Shown here piece after piece: positions 47,201 through 55,483 of a stretch of DNA of 64,000 nt. The position numbers were made by a program, and so were the translations under genes. Source of the stretch: Pseudomonas grandcourensis (GTDB taxonomy: Bacteria > Pseudomonadota > Gammaproteobacteria > Pseudomonadales > Pseudomonadaceae); assembly GCF_039909015.1 (NCBI RefSeq), contig NZ_CP150919.1, forward strand, positions 3,696,501 to 3,760,500. Reading direction: 5' to 3'. The first letter of the stretch is position 1. Each line of letters opens with the position of its first letter. The notes under the pieces were generated by a model. It saw only the letters and a list, made by a program, of their open reading frames with translations, was not told the DNA's origin and made no database searches.

Positions 47201-48137
47201 CCAGGTCTCGGGGGCCAAGCCCCTGTTCGCTGGCGCGCCAGCCGGGTTCGTTGTCTTGGGCGCAAATGGCCTGGATCACCGGAATATTGCGGCGAAACGG
47301 GCGCAGATGCGGTGCTTCTGGACTGGATTGGGCGAAGCCGGTGGTGTTCAAAATCACCGAGACGCTGCCCTCATCCAGCCAGTCCTCGACCACGCAAAGA
47401 CAACCGGGCTCCTTCAGGCTGGCCAGCGCTATCGGCAACGGATTCAACCCCGCAGCCTGCAAGCGCTGGCAAAAAACATCAATGAACGCGGTGTTCGCCG
47501 CCTGCAAATGCGAGCGGTAGAACAGCACCGCCGCCACCGGTTGATCGGCGTGCCAGTCGGCCTGCCAGTCGCTCAGTGCAGCGGAGTGTTTGTGCGGATG
47601 GTAAATCGCCGTGCGTGGCAGGGTTTGCGGCTCGCCCCAGGTGTAATCACGGGCCAGCCAGCGGTTGGCCAGGCAGCGGAAGAAATCGAGGGCGTTGCCC
47701 ATACCGCCCTGGCGCAGAAACTGCCAGAGACGGTCGCGATCCTCGGCGCCGACGGTGCTCAGGTCACTGAGCTCCGGGTCCGGGCGATCATCACCCGGCA
47801 CCAGAATCACCTGCACGCCGCGCTGAGACAGTTCGACCAGGCGCTCGATGCCGTAACGCCAATAGGCGATGCCGCCGTGCAGCGAAATCAGGATCACCTT
47901 GGCGTGACGCAGCACTTCATCGACGTACAAGTCGACCGAGGCATGGTTCTGCACCTGCATCGGGTTGGCCAGGCGCACGCTCGGGTAATCGTCGGGCAAC
48001 TGCTGCGCCGCTTCGGCGAGCAGTGCCAGGCTGGAATCGCCGCTGCACAGGACCACCAGTTCGGCGGGGGTTTGTCCAAGGTCGGCAATGTTGTCATCCG
48101 ACACGAAACCGCCGGGCTGGGTCCTGAGCAGGTGCAT
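44295..48137 (-). CDS. cobN: Cobaltochelatase subunit CobN, with in-frame REPIN insertion
   Basis: This is the large subunit that binds the corrin and inserts Co2+ in aerobic cobalamin synthesis. The 1280-residue protein spans the whole family length, with the conserved [34 protein letters not shown]-type and [19 protein letters not shown] segments. Around 45668-45754 a complete REPIN is read through in frame, adding 29 codons ([11 protein letters not shown], then PSRAGSLLQ). Without it the protein would be 1251 residues, nearer the usual size. The frame stays open on both sides, so the protein may still work. It starts three bases after the cobW stop. Confidence 0.95.
   Translation of the reverse strand: [1280 protein letters not shown]
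45668..45754. repeat. REPIN inserted inside cobN
   Basis: Two perfect 36-bp inverted arms (45668-45703, 45719-45754) with the core GTAGGAGCGAGCCTGCTCGC flank a 15-bp loop. The length of 87 bp is exactly 29 codons. The perfect arms suggest a recent insertion. The insert matches that of the REPIN at 21837-21926, and all other REPINs here are intergenic. Confidence 0.95.
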
Positions 48138-48140
48138 GGC

Positions 48141-49211
48141 TTACACGCTGAGCGCGGCGCGCAATTGCGCTTCGAGAACAGTGGCGTCCAGTTCCTGGCC
48201 GATCAGCACCAGACGGGTGACTCGTGCTTCTTCAGCGCCCCACTGGCGGTCGAAATGCTTGTCGAAACGCGTGCCCACGCCCTGGATCAGCAGGCGCATC
48301 GGTTTGTTCGGGATCGCCGCAAAACCCTTGACCCGCAGGATGCCGTGTTGGACCACCAGTTGGGTCAGCGCGTCCAGCAGCAGGCTTTCGTCGGCTTGCG
48401 GCAGCTCGATGGAGATCGAGTCGAAGGCGTCGTGATCGTGGTCATCATGATCGTCGTCGCCATCGTGATGGTGGTCGTGGTGGCTGTGACGGCTGTCGAT
48501 GTGTTCTTCGGAGCCGGCCCCCAGGCCGATCAGCACGTCCAGCGGCAGGCGACCGCTGCTGGCTTCGACGATTTTCACCGCTGGTGGCAATTCCTCGGCG
48601 ACTTCCATGCGCACACGGGCCAAGTCCGCCGGGTTGATCAGGTCGGTTTTGTTGAGGATCACCAGATCAGCGCTGGCCAGTTGGTCGGCGAACAGTTCGT
48701 GCAGCGGCGATTCGTGGTCCAGGTTCGGGTCGAGTTTGCGCTGGGCGTCGACCTGATCCGGGAACGCGGCGAAGGTGCCGGCGGCCACGGCCGGGCTGTC
48801 GACCACGGTGATCACCGCATCCACCGTGCAGGCACTGCGGATTTCCGGCCACTGGAAGGCCTGCACCAGCGGCTTGGGCAGGGCCAGACCGGAAGTTTCG
48901 ATCAGAATGTGGTCAAGATCACCGCGACGGGCCACCAGTTCGCGCATCACCGGGAAGAATTCTTCCTGGACGGTGCAGCACAGGCAGCCGTTTGCCAGCT
49001 CATAGACACGGCCGTTGGCTTCTTCTTCGGTGCAACCGATGGAGCACTGCTTGAGGATTTCGCCATCGATGCCCAACTCACCAAATTCGTTGACGATCAC
49101 CGCGATGCGGCGACCCTGGGCGTTGTCGAGCATGTGCCGCAACAGCGTGGTCTTGCCCGAGCCGAGAAAGCCGGTGACGATGGTGACGGGGAGTTTGGCC
49201 AGTGTTTTCAT
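48141..49211 (-). CDS. cobW: CobW-type GTPase metallochaperone
   Basis: A 356-residue G3E-family GTPase that is thought to deliver cobalt for cobalamin synthesis. It has P-loop GFLGSGKTT (14-22), the metal-binding CxCC in ANGCLCCTVQ, the switch residues in ILIETSGLALP and the NKTD box. A His/Asp-rich loop (HSHHDHHHDGDDDHDDHDHD, around 240-260) gives extra metal-binding capacity. I start at the ATG 49209-49211, which yields MKTLAKLPVTIV. It heads the cobN-chlI-chlD operon behind a cobalamin riboswitch. Confidence 0.94.
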   Translation of the reverse strand: MKTLAKLPVTIVTGFLGSGKTTLLRHMLDNAQGRRIAVIVNEFGELGIDGEILKQCSIGCTEEEANGRVYELANGCLCCTVQEEFFPVMRELVARRGDLDHILIETSGLALPKPLVQAFQWPEIRSACTVDAVITVVDSPAVAAGTFAAFPDQVDAQRKLDPNLDHESPLHELFADQLASADLVILNKTDLINPADLARVRMEVAEELPPAVKIVEASSGRLPLDVLIGLGAGSEEHIDSRHSHHDHHHDGDDDHDDHDHDAFDSISIELPQADESLLLDALTQLVVQHGILRVKGFAAIPNKPMRLLIQGVGTRFDKHFDRQWGAEEARVTRLVLIGQELDATVLEAQLRAALSV

Positions 49212-49328
49212 CGGATGCCCTATGGCTAATGTGGCGGGCATACGGGACGACGACCGGCAACGCGGACGCGCGTGCCTGAAGAGTTCGCCACCGGATCACC
49301 CCGCCCGGTTGAAATTGAGAATCTGTGA

Positions 49329-49510
49329 CGAGGCAGGTCTCCTGGCTGACGGTGTGCCGGCCTTGAGCCTGGCATTCGCTGCGCCTTCCCGCCGGCCTCA
49401 TGGATTGAGCCTGCAGTGGCGTGGCAACGAACATCACCGTTCACAGTTGCGGGGGCAGCCGCGGCATCGACCGCGTTCCCTTCTTAGCTTCGGCAAACAC
49501 CGAAGAACCT
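49329..49510 (-). ncRNA. Cobalamin riboswitch upstream of cobW
   Basis: Read on the minus strand it has the class features in order: GGGAACGCGGT, CGCGGCTGCCCCCGCAACTG, GCCACGCCACTG, and the B12 box GCCAGGAGACCTGCC (about 49330-49347). It ends about 118 bases before the cobW ATG and should repress the cobalt-chelation operon when adenosylcobalamin is plentiful. Confidence 0.95.
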
Positions 49511-49572
49511 CGAAAGCGCAAGGCTACGCATGGTATTGGGGCGGGTCAATGTTCATGCTGAGAATGCGATCA

Positions 49573-49697
49573 CTTGTGGCGAGGGGGCTTGCCCCCGTTC
49601 GGCGGCGCAGCCGTCGCAAGACCTGAGTGCAGGATTTATCAGTAAGATTGCCGGGGGCCGCTTCGCAGCCCAACGGGGGCAAGCCCCCTCGCCACAA
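49573..49697. repeat. REPIN (type 2 REP pair)
   Basis: Inverted arms 49573-49599 and 49671-49697 carry GTGGCGAGGGGGCTTGCCCC. It sits between the two divergent cobalamin riboswitches. I see no gene in the 49511-49769 stretch. Confidence 0.9.
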
Positions 49698-49769
49698 TGT
49701 GCTGTGCGAACCTTAAATGCGAACCCTTGCCAATTGACGCCCAACCCCCGCCCATGCTCTCCTACACAC

Positions 49770-49975
49770 CTTGTTACGGGTGCCCTTCACAGGGTGAAAC
49801 GGGAAACCGGTGAATCATGTGCTTTACTCTTAAGCCATGTCAGTCCGGTGCTGCCCCCGCAACGGTAAGCGAGCGAAGCATCAGATCCACTGTGCCACTA
49901 CGGCATGGGAAGGTGATGTTTTCAGGTTCAGGCCCAAGCCTTTACCCCTCGTGAGCCCGGAGACCGGCCCGCAAC
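49770..49975 (+). ncRNA. Cobalamin riboswitch upstream of cbtB
   Basis: It shows GGTGCCCTTCACAGGGTG, GGGAAACCGGTGAA, GGTGCTGCCCCCGCAACGG, GCCACTACGGCATGGGAAGG and the B12 box GAGCCCGGAGACCGGC (about 49953-49968). It ends about 130 bases before cbtB and should switch off the cobalt-uptake operon when cobalamin is plentiful. It is divergent from and independent of the riboswitch at 49329-49510. Confidence 0.95.
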
Positions 49976-50107
49976 ACAAAGTGACCAGTACGATCACTGA
50001 ACCAACAAACCCGCGGTGGGCGGGCGCTGTTTGAAACCTTGCGCGCCTGGTCGTGCGGGTTTTTGCATGCGCTCTTATTCCCCGCTGACAGACCAGAGGG
50101 AAACGCC

Positions 50108-50299
50108 ATGTCGATCATCAGCAGCGCCGAACACACAGCCGCGAGCACCACCTCAACCCTGACTCAACGTCTGACCGCCGCCGTCTGCGCGTCGATTCTG
50201 GGCGCCTGCCTTGTTTATTTCGCCGGTTTCTCGCACATCGAAGCGGTGCACAACGCCGCCCACGATACCCGCCACAGCTCCGCGTTCCCGTGCCATTGA
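50108..50299 (+). CDS. cbtB: Cobalt transporter subunit CbtB
   Basis: A 63-residue small membrane protein with one span (AAVCASILGACLVYFAGF) and a His-containing C-terminus, HIEAVHNAAHDTRH, thought to bind cobalt. AGAGGGA (50093-50099) precedes the ATG. It works with CbtA, coded 11 bp downstream, as a riboswitch-controlled cobalt importer. Confidence 0.93.
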   Translation: MSIISSAEHTAASTTSTLTQRLTAAVCASILGACLVYFAGFSHIEAVHNAAHDTRHSSAFPCH

Positions 50300-50310
50300 G
50301 AGCTGTCGAC

Positions 50311-51018
50311 ATGATCAAGCGTATTGCGCAAACCGCAGGTTTCACCGGGCTGCTGGCCGCCCTGTTGCTGACCCTGCTGCAAAGCTTCTGGGTCGCTCCG
50401 CTGATTTTGCAGGCCGAGACCTACGAAAAATCCGAACCGGCCGCTGTTGAAATGCATGAGCACGCCGACGGTGCGATGGCTGCCCACACTCACGATGCCG
50501 AGGCCTGGGAGCCGGAAGACGGCTGGCAGCGCGTGCTGTCGACCACCGGCGGTAACCTGGTGGTGGCCGTCGGTTTCGCCCTGATGCTGGCCGGCCTGTA
50601 CACCTTGCGTGCGCCGACCAAAACCTCCCAGGGCCTGCTCTGGGGCCTGGCCGGTTACGCGACCTTCGTGCTCGCGCCGACCCTCGGCCTGCCTCCTGAA
50701 TTGCCTGGCACTGCCGCCGCCGACCTGGCACAGCGGCAACTGTGGTGGATCGGTACGGCCGCCTCCACTGCCGTCGGTATCGCCCTGATCGTATTCAGCC
50801 GTCACTGGCTGATGAAAGTCCTCGGTGTGGCAATCCTTGCCGTTCCCCATGTGATTGGCGCGCCGCAACCGGAAGTGCATTCGATGCTCGCTCCGGAGGC
50901 GCTGGAAGCCCAGTTCAAAATCGCTTCGCAACTGACCAACGTGGCGTTCTGGCTGGCCCTGGGCCTGATCAGCGCCTGGTTGTTCCGTCGCAAAAGCGAT
51001 GGTCAATACCACGCATGA
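50311..51018 (+). CDS. cbtA: Cobalt transporter CbtA
   Basis: A 235-residue membrane protein with about five to six spans. The first (TGLLAALLLTLLQSFWVAPL) is followed by a His-rich periplasmic loop, HEHADGAMAAHTHDAEAWEP, which suits metal capture. The ATG at 50311 is used; an in-frame TTG at 50290 would overlap the end of cbtB. The stop overlaps the cobE start as ATGA. Confidence 0.92.
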   Translation: MIKRIAQTAGFTGLLAALLLTLLQSFWVAPLILQAETYEKSEPAAVEMHEHADGAMAAHTHDAEAWEPEDGWQRVLSTTGGNLVVAVGFALMLAGLYTLRAPTKTSQGLLWGLAGYATFVLAPTLGLPPELPGTAAADLAQRQLWWIGTAASTAVGIALIVFSRHWLMKVLGVAILAVPHVIGAPQPEVHSMLAPEALEAQFKIASQLTNVAFWLALGLISAWLFRRKSDGQYHA

Positions 51019-51428
51019 CTGACGTCAGCACAGCGCCGACCCTGGTGGTCGGCCTGGGCTGCCAACGGGGCTGCCCCGTCAGCACGTTGCTGGCGCTGCT
51101 CGATCAGGCGCTGGAGGCACACCAGATTGCTCGCCATGAAATCAAGGCGCTGGCCAGCATCGATTCGAAGCGCGACGAACCTGCGTTAATCGAACTGGCT
51201 CAGCAGCTTGGCCTGGAAATGATGTATTTCAGCAGTGAACAACTGGCCGCTTATGAACCGCAACTCAGTCATCAATCGCAGATAGCGTTTGAACGCACCG
51301 GTTGCTACGGCGTGGCGGAAAGCGCCGCACTGGCCCTGGCGGAACAACTGGCCCAGGCTCCGGCAAAACTGCTGATTCCACGACAAAAATACGCCCAGGC
51401 AACCCTGGCATTGGCTGGCGCTGCGTAA
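51015..51428 (+). CDS. cobE: CobE / CbiG C-terminal-like protein
   Basis: A 137-residue cytoplasmic protein homologous to the C-terminal part of CbiG, needed for aerobic cobalamin synthesis with an imprecisely known role around the C-20 extrusion or precorrin steps. It has VVGLGCQRGCPVSTLLALLD, SIDSKRDEPAL and GVAESAALALA, all typical of CobE. It is coupled to cbtA by a four-base overlap and followed by cobM. Confidence 0.9.
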   Translation: MTDVSTAPTLVVGLGCQRGCPVSTLLALLDQALEAHQIARHEIKALASIDSKRDEPALIELAQQLGLEMMYFSSEQLAAYEPQLSHQSQIAFERTGCYGVAESAALALAEQLAQAPAKLLIPRQKYAQATLALAGAA

Positions 51429-51511
51429 AAAACCGATAATCCCCGCCTTCGATCATGAACATTCTTCATCTGAAGCCCTGTTCAGTCCCTTTTTCCCCAC
51501 AGGAACCGACG

Positions 51512-52258
51512 ATGACCGTCTACTTCATTGGCGCAGGTCCCGGCGACCCCGAACTGATTACCGTCAAGGGCCAGCGGCTGATTCGCAACTGCCCGGTGAT
51601 CATTTATGCCGGTTCTCTGGTACCTGCCGCCGTACTGGAAGGTCACCGTGCCGAACAGGTGGTCAACAGTGCCGAACTGCATCTGGAACAGATCATCGAC
51701 CTGATCAAGAGCGCCCACGCCAAGGGCCAGGATGTGGCCCGGGTGCACTCCGGCGATCCGAGCCTGTATGGCGCCATTGGCGAGCAGATTCGCTATCTGC
51801 GTGAGCTGGGCATTGCGTTCGAAATCGTACCTGGCGTCACTGCGACAGCCGCTTGCGCAGCGCTTTTGGGTGCGGAACTGACGCTGCCGGACATTTCGCA
51901 GAGCGTGATCCTGACGCGCTACGCCGACAAGACCGCCATGCCACCGGGAGAGGAATTCTCCAGCCTGGCGCAACACGGCGCGACCATGGCGATTCACTTG
52001 GGGGTCAGTCACCTGGCGAAGATAGTTGAGGAACTGCTGCCCCATTACGGCGCCGATTGCCCGATTGCGGTGGTTCACCGCGCGAGTTGGCCGGATCAGG
52101 ATTGGGTGGTGGGCACGCTTGAGGATATTGCCGGGAAGGTTGAAGCCAAGGGCTTTCGCCGTACGGCGTTGATTCTGGTGGGTCGGGTGTTGGGCAGCGA
52201 TCACTTTAGCGAGTCATCGCTGTATCGCGCAGGGCATGCGCACCTCTATCGCCCTTAA
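51512..52258 (+). CDS. cobM: Precorrin-4 C11-methyltransferase
   Basis: A 248-residue SAM-dependent uroporphyrinogen-III-methylase-fold enzyme that methylates C11 of precorrin-4. It has FIGAGPGDPELITVKG at the N-terminus, YAGSLVP, VHSGDPSLYGAIGEQ and the CobM/CbiF-specific segment PGVTATAACAALLGAELTLP. The ATG follows CAGGAA (51500-51505). It is the last gene of the cbtB-cbtA-cobE-cobM operon and is followed by a strong terminator. Confidence 0.95.
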   Translation: MTVYFIGAGPGDPELITVKGQRLIRNCPVIIYAGSLVPAAVLEGHRAEQVVNSAELHLEQIIDLIKSAHAKGQDVARVHSGDPSLYGAIGEQIRYLRELGIAFEIVPGVTATAACAALLGAELTLPDISQSVILTRYADKTAMPPGEEFSSLAQHGATMAIHLGVSHLAKIVEELLPHYGADCPIAVVHRASWPDQDWVVGTLEDIAGKVEAKGFRRTALILVGRVLGSDHFSESSLYRAGHAHLYRP

Positions 52259-52279
52259 AATCTTTTATGCTTCACCCAC

Positions 52280-52310
52280 AAAAAACGGCGCTCACGGGGC
52301 GCCGTTTTTT
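52280..52310. terminator. Bidirectional terminator between cobM and nfuA
   Basis: A 12-bp stem, AAAAAACGGCGC (52280-52291) with GCGCCGTTTTTT (52299-52310), has T-runs on both strands and lies between convergent genes. Confidence 0.93.
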
Positions 52311-52328
52311 CATTTCGCAGCGAACACC

Positions 52329-52970
<642 letters not shown>

Positions 52971-53017
52971 CTAGTATTTTTGTCGGGAAAGATTCCGACA
53001 ATTCCCCCTGTGGGGTT

Positions 53018-55327
53018 TCAGAGGTTCTCGTAGCGATTCATGTCCAGCACGCCCTCTTCCACCGGATCGTTTTCGTGAATGTAACGGCTCAGGTCATGGA
53101 AATAGAACCAGAATTGCGGATGACTGCGACGTACTCCCCAACGTTCGACGATTTTCTCGAAGCTGTCGGTGTCCTTGGCGCTTTCCATCGCATCCACAAA
53201 GGCCGGCACTTGCCCGGCCGGGATGTTGAACATGAAGTTCGGGTAGCTGCTGAGTACACCCGGGAAAATCGTCAGGGTATCTAGCCCTGGCTGGTAGCGC
53301 AGTGATTCACCGAGCAAAAACGCCACGTTGCTATGGGCCCGGTTACGCAACAGGCTGTAGACCTCACGCTTGCCGCTGCTGGTTTCGATCCGCAGCAGGG
53401 TGGCCTCCGGCAACTGATCGATGACCTTCAGCCCCGCTGCCGGACGCGCAGTCAGACGACTCAGCGCCTGCTCGGCACTTTGCAGGTCCGGATCGATGTT
53501 CGGCCGCGAACAGTAGGCGCCGTCGCAGCGATTGATCGGGTCGGGCCTGGCATTGAGGTCGCCGTATCGGGCCAGCAGCTGATTGGCGAAGTCACGCTTG
53601 GGATCAGCCGGGTTGAGTTTCAGCGCGGTCGGCGTGTCGTCGTCGATGGTTTCGTAGTCGAGCCACATCTTGAATTTGCCACTGTTCTGATACCAGTCGT
53701 CGAGGTAGCCATCCCGGGAGTCGGCGGGCATCAGGCGCAGGAAGTTCTGCTCGGCGCCGTTGCGGATCAGGTCGAAATACAGGCGCGTCTGGGCCTGGTG
53801 GGACACGTTACCGAACACATCGAAGTTCACTGCCAGTTGATAGTAGGTGCGCTCCAGCAGCGGATAGTCGAACAGCCACATCGTTTGTGGCACCTCGCCG
53901 ATCAGGCCTTTGGTCACCGAAGCACTGTCGAAATGGCGGAATATACTCAGCAACGCATTGTCGTTGCCGGCCCACAGGGTCGACCAACTCGGCGCCGGCT
54001 GATCGGCGTAGCTGTCCCGGCGCAAGGCTTCGTATTCATTGCGTTTGTCGCGGTAGTCGTGCCACAGGCTGAGCACGCTGCCGACATCATCGTTCTGCCC
54101 CGGCATGGCCAGCAACGGCGTGGCCTGCCCGCGATAGTTCGGATCGGTGACATACAGGTCGTGCTCGGGCGCCTGGAACAGCGCCCAGAAATTATCGCGG
54201 ATCACGTCCGTGGCGATCTGACCCCGACACACCGGCCCACGGATAAAGGTGCGCACGAAGTACTCGGCGTTATCGAGCATGAACTGATAGCGCGCCTGGG
54301 CCGGAATCGCTTCGAAGGTAGCAAACGGGTTGGCCCGGCTCTGCGGCCCATAGCCCGGCAATGCGTCAACCTGCCAGTTGCCGCTGTAGAACAGGCTCTT
54401 GACCCGCGCCAGCTTCGCCGAACTCAGCGGATAGGTGATGTGGGTCTTGTGCACGATCACGCCCTGCACCGGCCACAAGCGATAGTAGAACTGTGTGCCC
54501 GGATCATCGTTTGGGCGACGGGTGTTGATCAGGTCAATCGGCTGGCCGGTCGGGGTGCGTGAGCGTACCCACTGGAAGAAATGCCCCGGCTCGCCATCCT
54601 TGAAGTAGAGATGGGCGAGAAACCAGTGCTCGTACAGCCAGCGCCCCACCAGGCTTTCCCGGGCGCCCGGCGAATTGAGCAGGTTTTCCCATTGCACCAC
54701 CTCCAGGGCCTCACTGGCGCTGGGCGCCAGCGCCTGCTGATCGATCGGTGCGCCCGCCGCCAGCCAGCGTTGCAGCGTCTGGTACTGCTGGTCGGTCAGG
54801 CCGGTCACTGCCAGCGGCATACCCTCCTTCGGATGCCTGGCGGCGTAGCCGTCGAACTCCGCGGGCATCGCACACATGTTTTCCCGGTTCAGGCCCAGGA
54901 CGATGTCTTCCGGCAGCTTCGCGTTGGGTTGCAACGGAGTCTTGTGGCCAAGCTCCAGCATCCGCGCCATCAGTGCAGCCTGGCTGCCCTGGGCATCGAG
55001 CACCGAAAAGAAACCCTTTTGCTGCCAGGCCTGTTTGCCGGAAGCGTCATAGAACAGTCGGGTCGGAGCAACCGCCTGGCGACGATCACCGTCGTAGACC
55101 GGGACTTTGGTTGCGCCACGTGCCGCGCCCTCACCGCTGCCCAGGTTGAGCTGACAGGCGGCGTCGTTGCAGGCGTGGCAGGCCACGCACTTTTCAGTGA
55201 AGATCGGTTGGATGTCGCGGCTGTAGGAAATAGCAGGTGAATTGGCAGAGGAAATCGCCGGACTTTGCGCCAGAGCGCCCCAGCTTAAAAACAACAACAA
55301 TGTGCCGATGACGAAGCGATACGACAT
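53018..55327 (-). CDS. cti: Fatty acid cis/trans isomerase
   Basis: A periplasmic cytochrome-c-type enzyme that converts cis to trans unsaturated fatty acids in membrane phospholipids, a rapid solvent and heat stress response in Pseudomonas. The 769 residues start with a signal peptide (FVIGTLLLFLSWGALA) followed by the haem-binding CVACH (C47-C50-H51). The rest matches the Cti length and includes CRGQIATDVIRDNFWALF. It is divergent from metH, with which it has frequently been found adjacent in pseudomonads. Confidence 0.95.
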   Translation of the reverse strand: MSYRFVIGTLLLFLSWGALAQSPAISSANSPAISYSRDIQPIFTEKCVACHACNDAACQLNLGSGEGAARGATKVPVYDGDRRQAVAPTRLFYDASGKQAWQQKGFFSVLDAQGSQAALMARMLELGHKTPLQPNAKLPEDIVLGLNRENMCAMPAEFDGYAARHPKEGMPLAVTGLTDQQYQTLQRWLAAGAPIDQQALAPSASEALEVVQWENLLNSPGARESLVGRWLYEHWFLAHLYFKDGEPGHFFQWVRSRTPTGQPIDLINTRRPNDDPGTQFYYRLWPVQGVIVHKTHITYPLSSAKLARVKSLFYSGNWQVDALPGYGPQSRANPFATFEAIPAQARYQFMLDNAEYFVRTFIRGPVCRGQIATDVIRDNFWALFQAPEHDLYVTDPNYRGQATPLLAMPGQNDDVGSVLSLWHDYRDKRNEYEALRRDSYADQPAPSWSTLWAGNDNALLSIFRHFDSASVTKGLIGEVPQTMWLFDYPLLERTYYQLAVNFDVFGNVSHQAQTRLYFDLIRNGAEQNFLRLMPADSRDGYLDDWYQNSGKFKMWLDYETIDDDTPTALKLNPADPKRDFANQLLARYGDLNARPDPINRCDGAYCSRPNIDPDLQSAEQALSRLTARPAAGLKVIDQLPEATLLRIETSSGKREVYSLLRNRAHSNVAFLLGESLRYQPGLDTLTIFPGVLSSYPNFMFNIPAGQVPAFVDAMESAKDTDSFEKIVERWGVRRSHPQFWFYFHDLSRYIHENDPVEEGVLDMNRYENL

Positions 55328-55389
55328 GTCCCTGGTCCCGAATCCTGAAAAAACGCCGCGATTCTACCGGTCTGTCATCCTTACCAACA

Positions 55390-55402
55390 TGAACGATATT
55401 CA
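55390..55402 (+). promoter_or_regulatory. Probable MetR box upstream of metH
   Basis: TGAACGATATTCA fits the MetR consensus TGAANNTNNTTCA, read with A at the symmetric centre. It lies about 40 bp upstream of a possible -10, TATCAT (55442-55447), and about 82 bp before the metH ATG. MetR with homocysteine activates metH in enterobacteria. Confidence 0.6.
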
Positions 55403-55483
55403 TGCAAATTCGAGTCATGCTCCAAAAGCGCACAGGTTTGCTATCATCCCGGCCCTTCGTCATGGTCTTACCGAGTAGTCCAA

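Noticed and set aside
46899..49229. A 776-codon plus-strand frame across cobN and cobW
   Set aside because: It lies antisense to two clearly conserved genes and has a His/Val-rich composition produced by the complement of Asp/His codons.
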